From assembly GCA_964202965.1 (NCBI GenBank), contig CAXNKG010000002.1, forward strand, positions 62,001 through 126,000: a stretch of DNA of 64,000 nucleotides, given 5' to 3'. The stretch comes from CAXNKG01 sp964202965. Its GTDB lineage: Bacteria > Acidobacteriota > Vicinamibacteria > Vicinamibacterales > UBA2999. This document shows, one piece after another, positions 32,547 through 40,322 of this stretch (the stretch's first letter is position 1; each line of letters begins with the position of its first letter). The position numbers were made by a program, and so were the translations under genes. The notes under the pieces are model-generated. The model searched no databases and was not told where the DNA came from. It saw only the letters and a list, made by a program, of their open reading frames with translations.

Positions 32547-32879
32547 GTGCGCCTGCTCTTCGACGAACAGTTGTCCGAGGAGCTCGTGGCGCTGGTGGCC
32601 GACCTCTTCCCAGGTTCTCTCCATGTTCGTGTTCTTGGCTCCGGCGGAGCAGCTGACCGTGCCGTGTGGCAGCTCGCCAGGGAACACGATTGCGTCCTCG
32701 TGACGAAGGACGAAGACTTTCATCGCTTGAGCGTGTTGCGTGGGTCACCACCGAAAGTGGTGTGGCTTCGGGTGGGCAATTGCGCGACCCGCGACGTTGC
32801 TGCCGTGCTGAGGAACCGAGTCACTGATCTTCGAGCGTTTGACGCCCAGAGCGAAGCGACGTTCCTGGAACTCGGATAA
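32547..32879 (+). CDS. DUF5615 PIN-like toxin protein
   Basis: A 110-residue DUF5615 (Mut7-C/PIN-like) protein. Acidic residues of the presumed nuclease site are visible in LLFDEQLS, DRAVWQLAREHDCVLVTKDEDF and the VVWLRVGN strand. With DUF433 just upstream it forms a probable type II toxin-antitoxin pair; RNase activity is inferred from the fold. The start is GTG 32547. The pair forms one cassette closed by attC-like site 4. Confidence 0.87.
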   Translation: MRLLFDEQLSEELVALVADLFPGSLHVRVLGSGGAADRAVWQLAREHDCVLVTKDEDFHRLSVLRGSPPKVVWLRVGNCATRDVAAVLRNRVTDLRAFDAQSEATFLELG

Positions 32880-32889
32880 GTCGGAATAC

Positions 32890-32965
32890 GACGGCAACAT
32901 CCGCTTGCAGCCGACGGCGGCCGGCGCGATCATGAGCCGCCGCGGCTGAAGCGCAGACGGTAGGC
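32890..32965 (+). other. attC-like site 4
   Basis: CGCTTgCAGCCGaCGGCGGC (32902-32921) pairs with GCCGCCGCGGCTGAAGCG (32936-32953) perfectly except for two unpaired bases, G and A. The right core is GGTAGGC (32959-32965), one base off GTTAGGC; the left core is degenerate (GGCAAC). Confidence 0.65.
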
Positions 32966-33025
32966 GGCGCGGGTCCTGTTGCACGCGCGCGCCTGCGATG
33001 GCGGCAATCAGACGTCGCAGCGAGG

Positions 33026-33325
33026 CTAGTCGGCGTCGCGCAGCGCCACCAGTTCCACGCGGCCGATGCCGAGGCGGTCGCCGGGCGAGAGTCTGCCGCT
33101 CTGCACGCGCGCGCCGTTCACAAACGTCCCATTGGTGCTTTCGAGGTCATGCACTTCGAGGGTGCCGTCCGCGAGCGCCGACAGGCGGCAGTGGACACGC
33201 GACACCAGCGGCGCATCAAGGATGAAATCGGCTCCCGTGGCGCGGCCCACGGTCTTGACGCCCCCAGGAAGGATGCGGAACGTGGTCTCGGGGCTTGTGT
33301 CATCGACTGTTCGCAAAATCCACAT
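33026..33325 (-). CDS. small FHA-domain protein
   Basis: A 99-residue single FHA domain: VGRATGADFILDAPLVSRVHCRL carries the GR..xx.S..H signature with Ser-Arg-x-His, and STNGTFVNG is the phosphothreonine-contact loop. FHA domains bind phospho-Thr peptides, so a partner kinase elsewhere is likely; the nearby pseudokinase at 27.4 kb is not an obvious source of phosphate. The start at 33325 gives the complete fold. It lies 10 nt downstream of the E1 gene on the same strand. Confidence 0.9.
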   Translation of the reverse strand: MWILRTVDDTSPETTFRILPGGVKTVGRATGADFILDAPLVSRVHCRLSALADGTLEVHDLESTNGTFVNGARVQSGRLSPGDRLGIGRVELVALRDAD

Positions 33326-33335
33326 AGGTGATCCT

Positions 33336-35771
33336 CTAGTACGCCATCAACAGACGCGCCGCACGTTCGACATCGGCGTCCGACGGCAGGAAGTATTCCT
33401 CAAGCGGGGGAGCGTAGGGAACAGGCGTGTCCAGCGCCCCCAGGATTCTCACGGGTGCGTCGAGCGATTCGAACGCTTCCTCCTGAATGATCGCCGCCAG
33501 GCTCTCGCCGATGCCGCCCGTGCGCGAATCCTCATGGACGATGAGAACGCGGCCGCAGTGGCGGGCGACGGTGAGCACGGCCTCGCGATCGAGCGGCGCA
33601 AGCGTACGCAGATCGAGGACGCTCGCTTCGATCGACTCGTCGGCCAGCCGCTCGGCGACACGCAACGCCACGTGCACGTAGGCCCCGTACGAGATGATCG
33701 CCAGGTCGCTGCCGCTGCGCCTCAGGGCGGCGCGGCCGATCGGCACCGGCGCCGGCGCGTCGCGTTCGAGCCGCTGCTTGAGACGCGGGTCGCGGTACAG
33801 CGCGATGTGCTCGTAAAAGAGTACCGGGTCCGGATCGGCGACGGCCGAGGCCATGAGCGCGCGCGCGTCGTGCGGCGTTGAAGGCACCACGATCTTGAGC
33901 CCGGGCGTGCGGTAGAACCAGGGTTCCGTGTTCTGGCTGTGGTACGGCCCGGCGTGGCGCAGTCCGCCCCACGGCATGCGGACCACCATCGGGACCGAGC
34001 CACCCCACCGGTAGCGGATCTTCGCCGCATTGTTCACGAGCTGATTGAATCCTGTCGCCACGAAGTCGTTGAACTGCATCTCGCCAATCGGCCGCAGCCC
34101 GGCGAGCGCGGAACCGACGCAGACGCCGAGAATGCCGCTTTCGGCGAGCGGCGCGTTGACCAGGCGATCGCCGAACTCCTTGAGGAGCGGGCGCAGCATC
34201 AGGAACGCGTTGCCGTAGCGTCCGCCGACGTCCTCGCCATAGACGAACACGCGCGGGTCGGCTTCGAGGGCGTCGCGGATGCCGAGCATGATCGCTTCGA
34301 GGAACGTCTTCCCGGCCGGATCGCGCGGCGGCCCTTCGTCGACCGATGGAAGCTCCGGCTCGAGGTCGATACCCAGGCGAACATCGGGATCGAGCACCTC
34401 GATGCGGTGGCGCGGCGCCTCGCCGGCACACACGCGGTCGGCCGCCGTCGCCGGTTCGGGCCACGGCGCGTCGATGACCGCCTGCGCCTCGCGCTCGACG
34501 AGGTCGACCGCCTCGCGCTGCCATTTCTCGAGGTCGGCACGCCCGATGACGCGGTCCGTCACAAGCTGGCGCGCGTACGAGTCGATCGGATCGCGCTTCT
34601 TCCAGAGGGCGTACTGCGTGCGGTCCGCGTACCCCTGCTGCGTGAGATCGGGATAGGTCCAGGAGGCGGGCGGTTCCTTGCCCAGATACAGCATGTCGTC
34701 GTGATGGGCGTGCCCACACATCCTGAACGACCGCACTTCGATGAGCGCCGGCCCCGCGCCGGCGCGCGCGCGGTCGGCCGCCCACGTGAACGCTGCGGCG
34801 ATCGCCTCGGGATCGGTGCCGTCGATCGTGATGCCGGGAATGCCGTACCCGACCGCCTTGTCGGCAAACGTCCGCACCGCCGACTGCTCGTGGACCGGCG
34901 TCGAGAGCGCCGTCTGATTGTTCTCGATGCAGAAGATGGCCGGCAGGCGGCGTGCGGCCGCGAGGCTGATGGCTTCGTGCCACTCTCCCAGAGACGACCC
35001 GCCTTCGCCGATGAACGAGAGCGCGACCCGGCCGGATCGCTGGCGGCTGAACGCCATCGCCATCCCGGCAATCGTCAGCGTGCTGATCGCGAGCGGAGCG
35101 GCTGCCGGCAGAATGCCCCAGTCGAGGTCGCCGAAATGGAGATCGCGGCCGTCCATCGGCGGACCGGTTTTGCCCATCTGCGCGTTGAGGACGGCGCGCA
35201 CCATCGCCGGTTCCGGCCGCATGGCCAGTGCGACGCCCAGGTCCCGGATGACCGGTCCGACCACGTCACCCTGCCAGCCGAGTTCGGCATCGCGATACGC
35301 GGGACCCCGCCGGAGGCGGATCGCAGCCGCGTAGATCGCTTCCTGTCCGAGCGACCGGAAGCCTTTTCCCTGAAACGGGACGCCGTTGTACTGAACCTCC
35401 CCGCTCAGGAAGAACTGCTTGAGGCGATTGTCGACGGCGCGCGTGAGCACCATCCCACGCAGGATGTCCCGCCGCTCGTCCGGGGAGAGCGACGCCGCAA
35501 TGGCTTCGCGTGCCAGGAAGCCGTCGCAGGCGTCGATGAGCGCCGCGCGAGCCTCATCCGCCTCTACCGATTCCAGGGTGCGGCGGAGCTCGGTCCGCAG
35601 CGCCACACGCAGCGATTCGATCCTGGGTGCGTCCCGGTCGGATATCCGCGAAACGCCGCACCCCTCGAGGGCGTTGCGTACGGCCTGGCCGGCGAAGGGA
35701 AACCGCTCGATGACGAATCCGAGCAGCCGGGCGGCAACGCGAGTGCCGGTTGTGGCAGGCGCCGAGCCCAT
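33336..35771 (-). CDS. fused alpha-beta 2-oxoacid dehydrogenase E1 component
   Basis: An 811-residue thiamine-diphosphate enzyme with E1-alpha (~100-440) and E1-beta (~480-811) in one chain. The ThDP motif is GEGGSSLGEWHEA...ENNQ (GDGx~25NN type) in the alpha part. The beta part begins FVYGEDVGGRYGNAF, with the interface MVVRMPWGG and the VLIVHEDSRTGGIGES C-domain. It decarboxylates a 2-oxoacid and passes the acyl group to lipoyl-E2. The N-terminal ~90 residues are extra and have no clear fold. ATG 35771 is 26 bp from the divergent methyltransferase start. E2, E3 and LipB lie at 18.4-21.7 kb. Confidence 0.88.
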   Translation of the reverse strand: MGSAPATTGTRVAARLLGFVIERFPFAGQAVRNALEGCGVSRISDRDAPRIESLRVALRTELRRTLESVEADEARAALIDACDGFLAREAIAASLSPDERRDILRGMVLTRAVDNRLKQFFLSGEVQYNGVPFQGKGFRSLGQEAIYAAAIRLRRGPAYRDAELGWQGDVVGPVIRDLGVALAMRPEPAMVRAVLNAQMGKTGPPMDGRDLHFGDLDWGILPAAAPLAISTLTIAGMAMAFSRQRSGRVALSFIGEGGSSLGEWHEAISLAAARRLPAIFCIENNQTALSTPVHEQSAVRTFADKAVGYGIPGITIDGTDPEAIAAAFTWAADRARAGAGPALIEVRSFRMCGHAHHDDMLYLGKEPPASWTYPDLTQQGYADRTQYALWKKRDPIDSYARQLVTDRVIGRADLEKWQREAVDLVEREAQAVIDAPWPEPATAADRVCAGEAPRHRIEVLDPDVRLGIDLEPELPSVDEGPPRDPAGKTFLEAIMLGIRDALEADPRVFVYGEDVGGRYGNAFLMLRPLLKEFGDRLVNAPLAESGILGVCVGSALAGLRPIGEMQFNDFVATGFNQLVNNAAKIRYRWGGSVPMVVRMPWGGLRHAGPYHSQNTEPWFYRTPGLKIVVPSTPHDARALMASAVADPDPVLFYEHIALYRDPRLKQRLERDAPAPVPIGRAALRRSGSDLAIISYGAYVHVALRVAERLADESIEASVLDLRTLAPLDREAVLTVARHCGRVLIVHEDSRTGGIGESLAAIIQEEAFESLDAPVRILGALDTPVPYAPPLEEYFLPSDADVERAARLLMAY

Positions 35772-35797
35772 TGGGCGATCATGGTAACTCTCTGCCT

Positions 35798-36634
35798 GTG
35801 ACAACTCCCACACACTTCAAGGGCTGGGCGATGCCGGGACCCGTTCCGCCAGGCGCCCTGTCGCCCCCCGGCGTCGGTCCCGACGAGACGCTCGACGCGA
35901 TCAGCGGCCACTTCCGCCTGTTCCAGCTGCGCGAGGGGCACCGATTTTCGACTGACGATCTGCTGACGGCCTGGTATGGGACGAGCTGGGCGCCGTCGGC
36001 GCGCCAGGTCCTGGACCTCGGCTCCGGGATCGGCTCGGTCGGGATGATGGCCGCGTGGCGGCTGCCGGGAGCGCGATTCGTCACGGTCGAGGCTCAGGAG
36101 GGGAGCGTCGCGCTCGCGCGGAAGTCGGCCGTCTACAACGGACTCGACGATCGCTACGACATCCGGCAGGGCGACTTTCGCGACGCCTCGGTTCTCCGTG
36201 CCGACGAACGGTTCGATCTCGTTCTTGGCAGCCCGCCGTACTTCCCGCCCGGGACGGGCGCCGAAGGGGACCATCCGCAGAAAGTGGCGTGCCGCTTCGA
36301 GCTGCGGGGCGACGCCGCCGACTACGCCCGCGCTGCGGCGCGCCATCTCAGGACGGGTGGACTGTTCGCGTGCGTGTATCCGGAGAGCCGCCGCGACTAT
36401 CTCGAACAGGCCGCCCGAGACTGCGCCCTGGCGCTCGTGCGCCGGCGCGCGGTGGTGTTCAAGGAAGGCGATCCCCCGCTCATCAGCCTGTTCGGGTTCG
36501 TACGCGCCTCCGATCTGCCCGAGGGCTTTCGCGAGCGGACATTCGTCGAGCCGCCGCTGGTCATCAGGACGGCGGATGGCTCCGTTCATCCGGAGTACGC
36601 CGTCCTGAAGCTCGCTATCGGGTTTCCGCCGTAG
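35798..36634 (+). CDS. TrmN6-like tRNA (adenine-N6) methyltransferase
   Basis: A 278-residue Rossmann methyltransferase. The SAM loop is VLDLGSGIGSVGMM, the acidic strand VTVEAQEGSVALA, and motif IV is GSPPYFPPG. It resembles TrmN6 (tRNA1-Val A37 methylation) in the N-terminal FRLFQLREGHRFSTDDLL and in the SPPYF box, where TrmN6 has NPPYF; the Asn-to-Ser change also occurs in some active methylases. The start is GTG 35798, or ATG 35831. It converges on the dehydrogenase gene with 3 bp between stops. Confidence 0.78.
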   Translation: MTTPTHFKGWAMPGPVPPGALSPPGVGPDETLDAISGHFRLFQLREGHRFSTDDLLTAWYGTSWAPSARQVLDLGSGIGSVGMMAAWRLPGARFVTVEAQEGSVALARKSAVYNGLDDRYDIRQGDFRDASVLRADERFDLVLGSPPYFPPGTGAEGDHPQKVACRFELRGDAADYARAAARHLRTGGLFACVYPESRRDYLEQAARDCALALVRRRAVVFKEGDPPLISLFGFVRASDLPEGFRERTFVEPPLVIRTADGSVHPEYAVLKLAIGFPP

Positions 36635-36637
36635 AGG

Positions 36638-37717
36638 CTACGCCCTCGGGCCGGCAGCGGTCATCGCGGACGTAACGGCCTTCGTCATATCCGCCGTTTT
36701 CGCCGTGCCGCCAAGGTCTGGGGTCCTGACCTTGGCGTTCCCGATAACGCCCTCGATGGCCTTCAGGATGCTGTCGTGAGCGGCGCGCTCGCCGAGGTGA
36801 TCGAGCATCATCGCGCCCGCCCAGATCGCCGCAATCGGGTTCGCGATGCCCTTGCCGGCAATGTCGGGCGCCGAGCCGTGAATCGGCTCGAACATCGAGG
36901 GCGTCGTCCGATCGGGGTTGATGTTCCCGCTCGGGCCGACGCCCAGGCTCCCTGAAATCGCCGACCCGACGTCAGTGAGAATGTCGCCGAAGAGATTCGA
37001 GGCGACGATGACGTCGAGCGTCTGTGGCGCGGTGATCATCCGCGCGGCCAGCGCGTCCACGTGGTACTTGCGGTACTCGATATCGGGAAAGTCCTTCGCG
37101 ATCTCGCCGACGACCTCGTCCCACAGGACCATCGCGTGCTGGAGGGCGTTCGATTTCGTCGCGCTCGCCAGCATCTTCCGCGGCCTTGTGCGGGCAAATG
37201 TGAAAGCGTAGCGGGCGATGCGATCGATGCCGCGCCTGGTGAAGACCCCCGTCTGCTCGGCAAGTTCGTCCGGCGTGCCGGCGTGCAGCCGCCCGCCGAT
37301 GCCGCAGTACTCGCCTTCCGAGTTCTCTCGCACGCAGACCATGTCGATGTCCGCGGCGCCGCGCCCGGCCAGCGGCGACGTGATGCCGGGGAGCAGCCGC
37401 ATGGGCCGCAGATTCACATACTGGCGGAGGCGCTGCCGCAGCGGCAGGATCAGCTCGCGGGCCGAGATGTGATCAGCCACGCGCGGGTCGCCGATGGCGC
37501 CAAGGTAGATCGCGTCGAACTTCATGACCTGTTCGATCGCGTCCCCGTCGAGCATGCGGCCATGCTGCAGGTAGAACTCCGAGCCCCAGTCAAATTCGGT
37601 GAAGTCGCACCGGAACCCGCCACGCGACGCGGCGATCGTCATGACCTCCATGCCGGCGGGGATGACTTCCTGTCCAATGCCGTCGCCGGCAATCACTGCA
37701 ATACGGTAGGTTTTCAT
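36638..37717 (-). CDS. tartrate/D-malate-type decarboxylating dehydrogenase
   Basis: A 359-residue member of the isocitrate/isopropylmalate dehydrogenase family, closest by pattern to TtuC/DmlA: FDWGSEFYLQHGRML, GAIGDPRVADH, LRQYVNLRP, VRENSEGEYCG and the Mg-binding NLFGDILTDVGSAISGS. The NAD loop is FEPIHGSAPDIAGKGIANP. It oxidatively decarboxylates a 3-substituted malate such as tartrate or D-malate with NAD+; the exact substrate cannot be read. ATG 37717 is the better start; a TTG 12 bases upstream is in frame. The Na+ symporter gene on the same strand may import its substrate. Confidence 0.85.
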   Translation of the reverse strand: MKTYRIAVIAGDGIGQEVIPAGMEVMTIAASRGGFRCDFTEFDWGSEFYLQHGRMLDGDAIEQVMKFDAIYLGAIGDPRVADHISARELILPLRQRLRQYVNLRPMRLLPGITSPLAGRGAADIDMVCVRENSEGEYCGIGGRLHAGTPDELAEQTGVFTRRGIDRIARYAFTFARTRPRKMLASATKSNALQHAMVLWDEVVGEIAKDFPDIEYRKYHVDALAARMITAPQTLDVIVASNLFGDILTDVGSAISGSLGVGPSGNINPDRTTPSMFEPIHGSAPDIAGKGIANPIAAIWAGAMMLDHLGERAAHDSILKAIEGVIGNAKVRTPDLGGTAKTADMTKAVTSAMTAAGPRA

Positions 37718-37765
37718 GTCAGGGATCAATCGTAGTGCAGACGGCGGCTCCTCGGCTCGATGCGG

Positions 37766-39166
37766 CTATCTCGCCGCGGAACCCGCCCCACGTGAGAAAG
37801 GGATCGCGATGGCGAAGGCGAGCGCCGCGGCCGCGAGACCCGTCAGCGTGGGATCGAGCCAGCGAGACGATCCCGCAAAGCCGAATCGTACCGTGAGGAG
37901 CGTCGCGACGCCGGCGACGATGGCGGCCAGCGCGGCAGCGGACCCGGGCCGCTTCGTGTACAGGCCGGCAATCACGGGGACGAAGAGGCTGACGCCGAGC
38001 AGGGAATAGAAGATCGTCAGCGCACTGATGACCGTCGCCAGGTAGATCGACAGCAGCACCCCGGCGGCCCCGCCCGCACACGCGGCAATTCGCGCGACCC
38101 GCAGCAGGTCGGCATCCGAGGCGCCGGGGTTGATATGGCGCTTGTACAGGTCCTTCGACGCCGACGTCGAGATCATGAAGAGGATCGCATCGCAGGTATC
38201 GACCTCCGTGGAGAACACCGCGGCCAGCGCCAGCGCGCCCAGCCAGGCCGGGAGCTGTTCCCGGAGCAGCGTCGGAAGCACGAGGTTCGGGTCGGCGATG
38301 TCGGGCAGCGTGGCGCGCGCGGTCATTCCAAGCAGCACCGGCAGGAACGCGAACAGCATCAGCGCAACAGCGTTGAGAGCGACGCCCACCGTCACGGCCC
38401 GTGCGCTCGACGCACCGTAGGCTTTCTGAATGAGCCCCGGCGACACGATGAACGCTGGTCCCGTGAGAAAGAGCAGCGTCCAGCCGGACCCCGCGCCCGC
38501 GGAATATCCGAAGTCGCTGAAGTGTGCGGGCGAAGCCGCGAACAGCGCGCCGAGGCCGCCGACTGTCCCGAGGACGAAGGGGAGCGCGAACAGGAATCCC
38601 ACGAGCATGACAACGAGCTGCACGGAGTTGACCATTGCGGTGCCGAGCAGCCCGCCCGCCGCGAAGTAGATCGTCATGATCGAGCCGCCAATGAGCGACC
38701 CGACCCAGCGCGGCGCACCGGTCAGGACGTTCAGGATGGCGGCCCCCGCGATGATCTGCCCCGCGAGGATGGCGAGTGAGCCAATCAGGAGGAGTACCGT
38801 GATGACGGCACGCACCCCAGGCCCGTACCGAAATTCGAGAAAGTCGCCGGTGGTGAAGAAGCCGTGCTCCTTGGCCAGCGCCCAGATGCGCGGACCGACC
38901 CAGAAGGCCAGGACGAGCGACGCCAGCCCCGCCGATCCGCTCCACCACCACGCGCTGATCCCGTCTCGATAGGCGAGTCCCGCGACGCCGACCGTCGCCC
39001 CTGACCCGATATTGGCCGCGAGCATCGACGAGAAGATCAGCCCCGGTCCGAGCCGGCGTCCGGCGACGAAGAAATCGCCGCTCGTCCGGATCAGGCGCGA
39101 CGTCCAGAGCCCGAGGCCGACGACGGCCAGGGAGTACACGACGAGCAGGACGAGATGGATGCTCAC
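37766..39166 (-). CDS. sodium:solute symporter (SSS family)
   Basis: A 466-residue inner-membrane transporter with about 13 TM helices. Typical SSS patterns are the N-terminal SGDFFVAGRRLGPGLIFSSMLAANIGSG, GLAYRDG and the AAVFSTEVDTCDAILF segment in the core Na+ site region. The start is GTG 39166, where the first TM begins; upstream codons in the same frame translate the heptamer repeat (WELASWELG) and are not coding. Substrate is likely a carboxylate or amino acid, given the neighbouring dehydrogenase, but this is inference. Confidence 0.87.
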   Translation of the reverse strand: MSIHLVLLVVYSLAVVGLGLWTSRLIRTSGDFFVAGRRLGPGLIFSSMLAANIGSGATVGVAGLAYRDGISAWWWSGSAGLASLVLAFWVGPRIWALAKEHGFFTTGDFLEFRYGPGVRAVITVLLLIGSLAILAGQIIAGAAILNVLTGAPRWVGSLIGGSIMTIYFAAGGLLGTAMVNSVQLVVMLVGFLFALPFVLGTVGGLGALFAASPAHFSDFGYSAGAGSGWTLLFLTGPAFIVSPGLIQKAYGASSARAVTVGVALNAVALMLFAFLPVLLGMTARATLPDIADPNLVLPTLLREQLPAWLGALALAAVFSTEVDTCDAILFMISTSASKDLYKRHINPGASDADLLRVARIAACAGGAAGVLLSIYLATVISALTIFYSLLGVSLFVPVIAGLYTKRPGSAAALAAIVAGVATLLTVRFGFAGSSRWLDPTLTGLAAAALAFAIAIPFSRGAGSAAR

Positions 39167-39177
39167 CGAGGCAACCC

Positions 39178-39236
39178 CCAACTCCCAGGAAGCCAACTCC
39201 CACGTCGGGAGTTGTGGAGCTGGGCGTTGGGAGTTG
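39178..39236. repeat. inverted heptamer repeat related to the 3.4-kb element
   Basis: CCAACTCCCAGGAAGCCAAC onward (39178-39202) matches the 3828-3858 repeat (reverse complement) at 23 of 25 positions. It is followed after 4 bp by an inverted, more diverged GGGAGTT...GGGAGTTG half. CAACTCCC-ACGTC-GGGAGTTG forms a perfect 8-bp stem. No gene lies between the halves. Confidence 0.75.
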
Positions 39237-39239
39237 ATG

Positions 39240-40319
39240 TCACTTGAATCGTGCGGGCACGGTGCCCAGGTCTCTGGCGGCTGGGAGGCCGCCGAGGCTC
39301 GTCGCCTGCGTGGCAGCGCGCACGATGGCGTCGGAGAGCACCTCGGCGGCAAGCGCGCCGATAAGGCTCGCATCGGCGGTACCGGACCACCGGCCGGTTG
39401 CGAGCGCAAACACCGTATCGCCATCGCCGACCGTGTGGGAGGGGCTTATCGCTCTCGAGATGCCGTCGTCGGCCATCAAGGCCACGCGGTTGGTTTCCGT
39501 CTTGGTCAGGCGGGCGTTCGTCGCCACGACGGCGATCGTCGTGTTCTCCGCTGGGCGCGGAGCGGGAGCCCGTAGCAGGCCTCCCTCACGAAGCAACCTA
39601 CGGGCATCGGCGAGGGCTTTGCCGTCCACGGTGCGCACGCCGGCAACCACATTGCCCGTTGCCGGATCGATGACATCGCCAACAGAATTGACCGCGGCAA
39701 TCGCGGCAACTACCAGGCCATTGGGAAGTCGGATCGAGGCCGAACCAAGGCCGCCCTTCATGGCTCGTTGCCGTCCGGCGACCATCCCCACGACCGCGCC
39801 CGTCCCCGCTCCGACGTTTCCCTCAGCGACGAGAGCGTCAGACGCGGCCTGCGCGGCGCGATATCCGCAGTCGGCAGTCGGCCGGATTCTAGGGTCCCCT
39901 CCGAACGGCAAGTCGAACAGCACCGCCGCCGGCACGATCGGAACGACGCCCGCCGCGCCTACATTCCATCCAATCTTGCGTTCTTCGAGATACCGCACCA
40001 CGCCTTGTGCGGCGTCGAGGCCATACGCGCTGCCGCCTGTCAGCACAATGGCGTTGACCTTGTCGACCATGTTGAGTGGGTCGAGCAGATCCGTTTCACG
40101 TGTACCGGGAGCAGCGCCGCGCTGGGAGACTCCGCCTGGTGCCCCCTCGCCATCCACGAGGATCACCGTACAGCCCGTCGGGCGTTCGGTCAGCGTGACA
40201 TGGCCGACCCTCAAGCCGTCGACTTCGGTGAGCCCCTTACTGCGCACCGGAGTTGACTGAGCGAAGGTCGCGGCCACCCACAACGCCGTGACGGTGAGCG
40301 CCAGGCCGATCTGTTTCAT
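39240..40319 (-). CDS. exported P1-family (S58, DmpA-like) peptidase
   Basis: A 359-residue Ntn-type aminopeptidase/amidase of family S58. A signal peptide ends at ATFAQ. Conserved parts are GLRVGHVT, GCTVILVDGEGAPGGV, VNAIVLTGGSAYGLDAA and the self-cleavage site GGLGSASI, where the Gly-Ser bond is cut to expose the nucleophile Ser. Family members release N-terminal residues, including D- and beta-amino acids, or act as amidases. It is followed upstream (3 bp away) by the hydrolase gene, so both periplasmic enzymes are probably co-expressed. Confidence 0.88.
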   Translation of the reverse strand: MKQIGLALTVTALWVAATFAQSTPVRSKGLTEVDGLRVGHVTLTERPTGCTVILVDGEGAPGGVSQRGAAPGTRETDLLDPLNMVDKVNAIVLTGGSAYGLDAAQGVVRYLEERKIGWNVGAAGVVPIVPAAVLFDLPFGGDPRIRPTADCGYRAAQAASDALVAEGNVGAGTGAVVGMVAGRQRAMKGGLGSASIRLPNGLVVAAIAAVNSVGDVIDPATGNVVAGVRTVDGKALADARRLLREGGLLRAPAPRPAENTTIAVVATNARLTKTETNRVALMADDGISRAISPSHTVGDGDTVFALATGRWSGTADASLIGALAAEVLSDAIVRAATQATSLGGLPAARDLGTVPARFK

Positions 40320-40322
40320 AAC

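Larger units (their letters stand above)
29853..32965 (+). mobile_element. cluster of integron-like gene cassettes without integrase
   Basis: Five genes in one direction form four cassettes. Each cassette ends close to an imperfect palindrome with attC features: a conserved right core related to GTTRRRY (GTTAGGC, GTTAGAC, GTTTGGC, GGTAGGC) and two long arms that pair except for single unpaired bases. The genes encode small uncharacterised proteins, and the base composition looks less GC-rich than the flanks, most clearly in the first three cassettes. No integrase gene is in the window, so this resembles a cluster of attC sites lacking integrase. Left and right borders are approximate. Confidence 0.65.

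Noticed and set aside
33939..35801. A ~620-codon open frame on the plus strand opposite the E1 gene
   Set aside because: The minus frame has clear ThDP motifs; the plus frame is rich in Arg/His/Asp with no domain.
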